Source: Moorena sp. SS36440bin_2 (GTDB lineage: Bacteria > Cyanobacteriota > Cyanobacteriia > Cyanobacteriales > Coleofasciculaceae). Taken from it: a stretch of 39,563 nt of DNA. This document shows, in pieces, positions 35,051-39,563 of this stretch. Under the pieces are notes generated by a model, which did no database searches, was not told where the DNA came from, and worked only from the letters and a program-made list of their open reading frames with translations. Numbering within the stretch: the first letter of the stretch is position 1; each line of letters opens with the position of its first letter. Made by a program: the position numbers and the translations under genes. The DNA lies in the NCBI GenBank assembly GCA_011524395.1, contig WTKN01000026.1:1-39563 (forward strand), written 5' to 3'.

Positions 35051-36811
35051 TTATAAGATAACGAAATCGCTTTGAGCAAGGGTTGTTACTCCTAACACTA
35101 CTGCTAGGGTTTCATCTCCAACATTGATTAGAGAATTATTACTATCGGAGGTGATAGACACTTGACCAAAGCTCAAACTATTCCCTAAACTAATGAAGTC
35201 AGTGCCCAGCTCGAAGTCTGTAATGGTGTCAGTACCTTCCCCAATCTCTAGGACAAAGGTATCACTGCCACTACCATTAGAGAAGTTATCTCCAGTCAGA
35301 GTATCATTACCCAGACCACCAGTTAATAGGTCATCCCCAGCATCACCCCAGAGTTGATCATCCCCGAAGCCACCATAAAGCGAGTCATTACCAGATTTAC
35401 CGCCAATGCGATCGCTTCCTGAACCACCGTAGATAATATCATCCCCACCAGCCTTACCACCTACGGACTTGCTGTTTTTATCTCCGCGCAGGATATCATC
35501 ACCATTGCCACCAAATAGGATATCATTACCCAATCCCCCAGCAATGGTATCATTTCCATCAAAGCCATTGATCAGATCAGCGTCAATAGTTCCAATCAAC
35601 TGGTCAGCCCCTTGAGTACCGTTAATCTCGGAGGTAGTTTCTACTATTGCTGTCGGGGATTGAATAGTATCGAGGTCTAACCCAAATGCTAGGAATTGGG
35701 TAATCTGGCTGTTACGGAAATTGTTATCGCTAGCAACAATTAGGGATTGTCTGCCATCAGGTAAGGTTGGACCAAATGCGATCGCTTCACTATTGTCCAG
35801 ACGAATGCCTAAGTCATCGAAATCCAACAGTAACCGTTTCTCAGCAACTTGCTCAACCTCTAACAGTTCACTGTCTGGGTCAGTGGGGTCACTCAAGAGG
35901 TTATCAACATCACTGATATCTTTAGCGCCTTGGAGGCGGACTTCATATAGCCTAAGATTATTACCGACACCAACGGCAAAGGATCGCTCTAGGGCTAGTA
36001 AGGTTCCACTATTATCTAGCGCTAGTAATTCTACTAAACCATTGTCAGCAAAACTACCAGGAGGGTCAGGCTGATTGGGAATGGTGTCAGTGAAGTAGAG
36101 GAATTCTTGAGCCGGTGCCCCAGTTTGTAAATCGTACTGTAAAATCCGAACCGGGCTTTTGTCTTCTAGTGTCGAAGCCCGGCCATCTTGAATCAGAGCA
36201 TTCTCGACTGCAGTATACAGGAAGCGCTCATCTGGGGTAATGGTCAGACTTTCAAAGGCAAGATTGTTACGAATGCCCTTTGTTCCATCTGAGGTAGGTA
36301 AGAACTTATCCGGTACCGTCAGCTGATTAAACTCTTGTCCTGCTAGAGAGAATTCATTGACGAAGGGATTAAGAAGATTTTTAGCATCCCCTTCAGAGGA
36401 GATAAACAAGGTTCCAGCACTAGTAAAGGCAATGCCTTCTGGATCAATAGCCCGTTCTGGGAAAGGCTCACCGCTAGCATTCCGTAGAGTAGTGACACCT
36501 GTAAACCCGACATCACCATCGTCTAGACTACCATCACTTAAATCAATATCAATAGTATAGAAACGAGCGGGAGCATTTTCGCTGCGGTCATCAGACAGAC
36601 CATAGTAGACACCATTAGCAGGATCGTAGGCTAAACCAGAGATACCACCAACTTCTGTATTCTCAAACTGCAATCCAGTATTAAAACTAACTTCTCCAAG
36701 AAAGTTAATACCAGTGACAACTTTCGAGTTATTATCTACCACTGTCGGCTCTACCTCAACATCAACATATACTAAACGGTGATCAGAACTAGGAAAGGGA
36801 AAATTACCCAC
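35051..36811 (-). CDS. RTX esterase/phytase-like protein, probably 5'-truncated
   Basis: A 586-residue frame read from GTG 36811. Residues about 35-385 are an esterase-like-activity-of-phytase domain (VGGISGLAYDPANGVYYGLSDD, PEGIAFTSAGTLFISSEGD, LAFESLTITPDERFLY, LLALERSFAVG). Residues about 395-510 are RTX nonapeptides (FDGNDTIAGGLGNDILFGG), with a tail that closely resembles that of the RTX gene at 30008. The first residues (FPFPSSDHRLVYVDVEVEP) look like the end of an endonuclease/exonuclease/phosphatase domain whose main part is missing; the frame continues upstream to 36862 without ATG, then meets TAA. I read this as a remnant of a longer secreted protein, possibly no longer expressed. 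Confidence 0.75.
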   Translation of the reverse strand: MGNFPFPSSDHRLVYVDVEVEPTVVDNNSKVVTGINFLGEVSFNTGLQFENTEVGGISGLAYDPANGVYYGLSDDRSENAPARFYTIDIDLSDGSLDDGDVGFTGVTTLRNASGEPFPERAIDPEGIAFTSAGTLFISSEGDAKNLLNPFVNEFSLAGQEFNQLTVPDKFLPTSDGTKGIRNNLAFESLTITPDERFLYTAVENALIQDGRASTLEDKSPVRILQYDLQTGAPAQEFLYFTDTIPNQPDPPGSFADNGLVELLALDNSGTLLALERSFAVGVGNNLRLYEVRLQGAKDISDVDNLLSDPTDPDSELLEVEQVAEKRLLLDFDDLGIRLDNSEAIAFGPTLPDGRQSLIVASDNNFRNSQITQFLAFGLDLDTIQSPTAIVETTSEINGTQGADQLIGTIDADLINGFDGNDTIAGGLGNDILFGGNGDDILRGDKNSKSVGGKAGGDDIIYGGSGSDRIGGKSGNDSLYGGFGDDQLWGDAGDDLLTGGLGNDTLTGDNFSNGSGSDTFVLEIGEGTDTITDFELGTDFISLGNSLSFGQVSITSDSNNSLINVGDETLAVVLGVTTLAQSDFVIL

Positions 36812-36862
36812 TACCTCAAAGGAAGGGTCATCACTTTCCGGCCAGAAAACCGTTGCGTCAGT

Positions 36863-37522
36863 TTAATTTCATAAAATCCTGAAATTAACGATACTAAAAC
36901 TCTCGAATTTAGGGTTTTGATATCTAGAGACTTATAAGCACAGAAACTAGCCAAATTATTGTATCAGCTAATGCGCTACTTCACAGGCTAGAAGCCTGTG
37001 CCACGCACGCTACGCGAACAGCTAATACCTTATACGCAATTTTTACCAACCTTCAAAAGCATTGGCATAGGTTTACGTGATGATTGAAACTAGCTGAACT
37101 CCCTTAGTCAGGGTTTCATTTCCCGGTTAAATTTTGATTGTAGTTATATAAATTTAATTATAAGGTTTGGTTAATAGTTGTTTTTGAACTTTATGTAAAT
37201 GTTTAGTGTAATTTTATCTAGCTAGCGTATAAAGATTTTGTTAAGTTTACCTATAATTCACCTAAAATTAACGTTTTCATTTTATTCTTAACCTTGAGGC
37301 GAGAGATTTTGTAGAAAACTGCTAACTAAGTAAGGGGTCGGCAAGGATGTTTGTTATCAACGATTTTAAGAACTAATATGCAAGGAAAGGGAATAGGGAA
37401 CAGGGAACAGTGTAAAAAAAATACCAATTAAAGTAGGGTGTGCAAATTTATATTATCTAGAATACTCACCCATAACCAAACGCTTTTTGCCCACCCTACA
37501 AGCTTTAGTTGCTGCGGTAAGC
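36863..37522. other. Intergenic region with a palindromic repeat
   Basis: No gene seen. A dispersed repeat lies at 36977-37022: the hairpin CACAGGCT-AGA-AGCCTGTG (36982-37000) followed by the core CGCTACGCGAAC (37008-37019). The AT-rich stretch 37140-37300 has no detectable frame. A GGGAATAGGGAACA heptamer repeat at 37388-37410 adjoins the left copy of a 23-bp direct repeat (37412-37434). Whatever lay upstream of the truncated RTX frame is not recognisable here. Confidence 0.55.
37412..37434 (+). repeat. 23-bp direct repeat, left copy
   Basis: It begins GTAAAAAAAATACC and ends AATTAAAGT. An identical 23-bp copy stands at 39168-39190, and the two bracket the LuxR-type and rhodanese genes. Confidence 0.75.
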
Positions 37523-38242
37523 TTATCGTTGGGTGTTGGGCATCGAGTCAAATCGAGATAATTCTTGATTTGATAAGTAAGCTTTTTTAACCCAAAGTTG
37601 TGCAACCATCTCAGCACGGGATGAAACTCCCAGCTTACGAAACATGCGCTTGAGAGCTTGCTTGACTGAATTCTCTGTAATCCAAAGTTCAGTCCCAATT
37701 TCTGCGTTAGTGCGTCCCAATGCAACTAATTCGGCAATTTGCAATTGACGAGGCGTTAAGCGTTCGCTTTTGAAAGATTGGTGTTGGGAGCGCACGGTTG
37801 TAGCCCAAACAGACAAGTGCAAACAGACTGCACTCATATCCGCTAGATTCTGTGTATTGAAAGCAGACATTGACCGTTCACGAGTGCAGCCTAGGGCACC
37901 TACTAATTGACCACTACTGATGATTGGTCCTGCCATCACATGCCAATGATCTGGCCGAGGACAAATCAAGGCCCAAACCTTGGGGGATGCTACCAATGAT
38001 TCATGGGCAGGAGCGTGATGCTCAACGAGATAGCGTAAAACAGGGTTATGGTCGATAGATAGCGCGATTTGTAGGGATTCTTGAAGCTTTTGATTAACTG
38101 GAGGCAATTGATCAAAGAAAAAAACGCCCCATCGCTTTGCCACAAAATGCTCACCAATTTTTGGGACAATGCGCGATCGCAAGTCTGCTTCATCCTTGAC
38201 CTGATGAATGGCTTTAAATAAACACTGCAAGGAACTCGTCAT
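37523..38242 (-). CDS. LuxR-type transcription regulator, GAF-like N-terminus
   Basis: About 239 residues from ATG 38242 (MTSSLQCLF); the frame stays open to 38284, but that extension is unlikely. Residues about 10-160 look like a GAF-type sensor domain (VFFFDQLPPVN, HWHVMAGPIISSGQLVGALGCTRE). Residues about 165-225 are a LuxR helix-turn-helix (LTPRQLQIAELVALGRTNAEIGTELWITENSVKQALKRM). It is divergent from the rhodanese gene across a 95-bp gap and probably regulates it. The signal is unknown; the partner gene suggests a sulfur or redox-related cue, as inference. Confidence 0.85.
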   Translation of the reverse strand: MTSSLQCLFKAIHQVKDEADLRSRIVPKIGEHFVAKRWGVFFFDQLPPVNQKLQESLQIALSIDHNPVLRYLVEHHAPAHESLVASPKVWALICPRPDHWHVMAGPIISSGQLVGALGCTRERSMSAFNTQNLADMSAVCLHLSVWATTVRSQHQSFKSERLTPRQLQIAELVALGRTNAEIGTELWITENSVKQALKRMFRKLGVSSRAEMVAQLWVKKAYLSNQELSRFDSMPNTQR

Positions 38243-38337
38243 AACCGTGATGACCAAAAGTGTACTCGATCGGGTACTGGGCAAGGTAAACTGCCTCCCC
38301 TAATCTTACCTTTAGCGTCAATATTAGGAAAAAACCA
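38243..38337. promoter_or_regulatory. Divergent promoter region of LuxR-type/rhodanese pair
   Basis: 95 bp between the two divergent start codons. It must contain both promoters. I could not assign a clear inverted repeat operator in it. Confidence 0.45.
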
Positions 38338-39171
38338 ATGTCTCAATACGCTCACCCTGAAGTTTTGGTCAATACAGAATGGCTGATGGATCATCTCAAA
38401 GATCCGATGGTGCGTGTGGTTGAACTTGATATGAGTCCAGAATCTTACAAAGATACTCATATTCCGGGGGCTATTTTCTGGAATTTCTCTACGGATCTCT
38501 CCATGCCCGAGTTAGGAATGAATTTAGACCCCACTGCGATTGAGGAACTGTTGTCGCGCTCAGGAATTTCCCAAGAAACGACTGTCATTGCCTATGGTAG
38601 TTACCCAGGCACAGGAGCTTTTATTTTCTGGTTTCTGAAGCTTTTTGGACATCAAAAAGTGTATGTCCTTAACGGTGGTCATCAGAAATGGGTGGCAGAA
38701 GGTCGTCCAGTAACATCAGACTTGTCAAACTTTTCGCCCACCTCTTATCAAGCAACCTCTCCCAATCCTGACTTACGAGTTCTCGAGCCAGAGGTGCAAG
38801 CATCTTTAGAGAAAACAGATTGTGTGGTGCTAGATGTGCGGACTCCTCAAGAGTATTCTGGCGAGATATTTATGATCAAACCGCCAGAAGGAGCTGAACG
38901 TGGAGGGCATATTCCAGGTGCGGTGCATCTTGAGTATACTCATACCTTGAATAAGGACGGTACATTTAAGTCAGTAGAAGAGTTACATGCTCTTTACAGC
39001 AGCCAAGGTGTTACAGCTGACAAGGAAATATTTCCTTATTGCGCGATTGGTGCACGCTCTGCATACACTTGGTTCGTGTTGAAGTATTTACTCGGCTATC
39101 CCAAAGTGAGAAATTATGATGGATCGTGGAATGAGTGGAGCCGTCTGCCTCATGGGCTGATTGAGCGGTAA
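38338..39171 (+). CDS. Sulfurtransferase (two rhodanese domains)
   Basis: A 277-residue tandem-rhodanese protein of the thiosulfate/3-mercaptopyruvate sulfurtransferase type. The N-terminal domain (about 1-120; VRVVELDMSPESYKDTHIPGAIFW) has no Cys at the active-loop position (IAYGSYPGTGA), as usual for the inactive half. The C-terminal domain (about 145-270; VVLDVRTPQEYSGE, GHIPGAVHLEY) carries the persulfide Cys235 in YCAIGARSA. It transfers sulfane sulfur to cyanide or a thiol acceptor; the true substrate cannot be told. No signal peptide. Its TAA stop lies inside the right 23-bp direct repeat. Confidence 0.92.
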   Translation: MSQYAHPEVLVNTEWLMDHLKDPMVRVVELDMSPESYKDTHIPGAIFWNFSTDLSMPELGMNLDPTAIEELLSRSGISQETTVIAYGSYPGTGAFIFWFLKLFGHQKVYVLNGGHQKWVAEGRPVTSDLSNFSPTSYQATSPNPDLRVLEPEVQASLEKTDCVVLDVRTPQEYSGEIFMIKPPEGAERGGHIPGAVHLEYTHTLNKDGTFKSVEELHALYSSQGVTADKEIFPYCAIGARSAYTWFVLKYLLGYPKVRNYDGSWNEWSRLPHGLIER

Positions 39172-39190
39172 AAAAAATACCAATTAAAGT
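39168..39190 (+). repeat. 23-bp direct repeat, right copy
   Basis: Identical to the copy at 37412-37434 and overlapping the last base of the penultimate codon and the stop codon of the rhodanese gene. Confidence 0.75.
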
Positions 39191-39246
39191 TTCAAAGTCC
39201 GACACGTGATTTGTGGCGAGGTGGGGAGATAGGGAGATAGGGAGAT

Positions 39247-39302
39247 AGCGGTGCGACCTGTGGCGTATTTAATAAGCCACAGGTCGCACCTCTGCATCGC
39301 TG
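39247..39302. repeat. Palindromic repeat with 15-bp perfect stem
   Basis: GGTGCGACCTGTGGC (39250-39264) and GCCACAGGTCGCACC (39276-39290) are perfect complements with an 11-nt AT-rich loop, preceded by AGCG and followed by CTGCATCGCT. It is preceded by a GGGAGATA heptamer/octamer run at 39223-39248 and borders the tandem array that begins at 39301. Confidence 0.7.
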
Positions 39303-39563
39303 CAATAGTTTTTGATGACCCTTTTATTCCATTAAACTCATTAATCCCAGTTGCCCCTACTGCTTGAGATTGTGAAAATGCAATAGTTTTAGAGCATCCT
39401 CTTCTCTGTATTACTTTATTTATCCCATTGCACCCATAAAGTAATCCTTTAAATTGCGATAATGTCTTGATGCAATAGTTTTTATAACACTTTTATCCCA
39501 CTAATCCGATTAAACTCATTAATCCCAGTTGCCCCTACTGCTTGAGATTGTGAAAATGCAATA
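39301..39563. repeat. Degenerate tandem repeats (78-92 bp units) reaching the window edge
   Basis: Units start with TGCAATAGTTTT at 39301, 39379 and 39471, with a further TGCAATA at 39557, giving lengths of 78, 92 and 86 bp. A 55-bp segment at 39331-39385 is repeated exactly at 39509-39563. The middle unit is diverged but keeps TTTATCCCA-like and TGCAATAG features. The lengths are not a common multiple of three, so this is not a coding repeat. It probably continues beyond the window. Nothing else seen between 39191 and 39246 except the heptamer run. Confidence 0.7.

Noticed and set aside
37453-37725. Separate small leftward gene
   Set aside because: It overlaps the LuxR-type helix-turn-helix in another frame and has no recognisable protein pattern.
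39301-39563. CRISPR array
   Set aside because: The units are 78, 92 and 86 bp with long repeated segments and no regular short repeat separated by unique spacers; no cas genes are present.

Overview
The window looks like chromosomal DNA of a filamentous cyanobacterium. The HIP1 octamer GCGATCGC recurs throughout. There are cyanobacteria-only families (DUF4079, DUF3119, DUF3086, DUF1822), an HpsE-like hormogonium polysaccharide glycosyltransferase, degenerate heptanucleotide repeats and many dispersed palindromic repeats. This style resembles the Moorena/Lyngbya group, but that placement is inference from style and not a match. One tRNA gene was found; there is no rRNA and no CRISPR array.

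Left part (1-13.4 kb), mostly housekeeping: DUF4079 protein and ComEC, overlapping by one base; tRNA-Ser(CGA); a DUF3119-DUF3086-plsY cluster; folB and a patatin-like lipase; rsmA and ispE with an IscB gene inserted between them; and convergently a class B transpeptidase (PBP2). The IscB gene is preceded by a structured segment that looks like its omega RNA (HEARO type).

Middle (13.9-21.8 kb): a spermidine/putrescine ABC transporter in the order ATPase, Tat-lipoprotein binding protein, permease, permease, with unusually long repeat-bearing or AT-rich gaps. Three leftward genes follow: polysaccharide pyruvyl transferase, Uma2 nuclease-like protein and a glycosyltransferase.

Centre right (22.1-28.8 kb): the most interesting locus. 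A sigma-70-region-4-like protein, a DUF1822 protein, a membrane CHAT-protease/CHASE2-sensor fusion and a small tail-anchored basic protein form a tightly packed set, followed by a PAS-LuxR regulator with a duplicated 13-bp motif upstream. I infer a membrane signal-transduction system in which a caspase-like protease acts on transcription partners. The sigma-like gene also carries an in-frame insertion of a dispersed palindromic repeat.

Right part (28.8-39.6 kb): an HpsE-like glycosyltransferase; two large secreted RTX proteins with esterase/phytase-like domains sharing a C-terminal secretion cassette, the second with a 5' end that looks lost; long repeat-rich intergenic DNA; and a divergent LuxR regulator/rhodanese pair flanked by identical 23-bp direct repeats. 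The window ends inside an array of roughly 80-90-bp degenerate tandem repeats.
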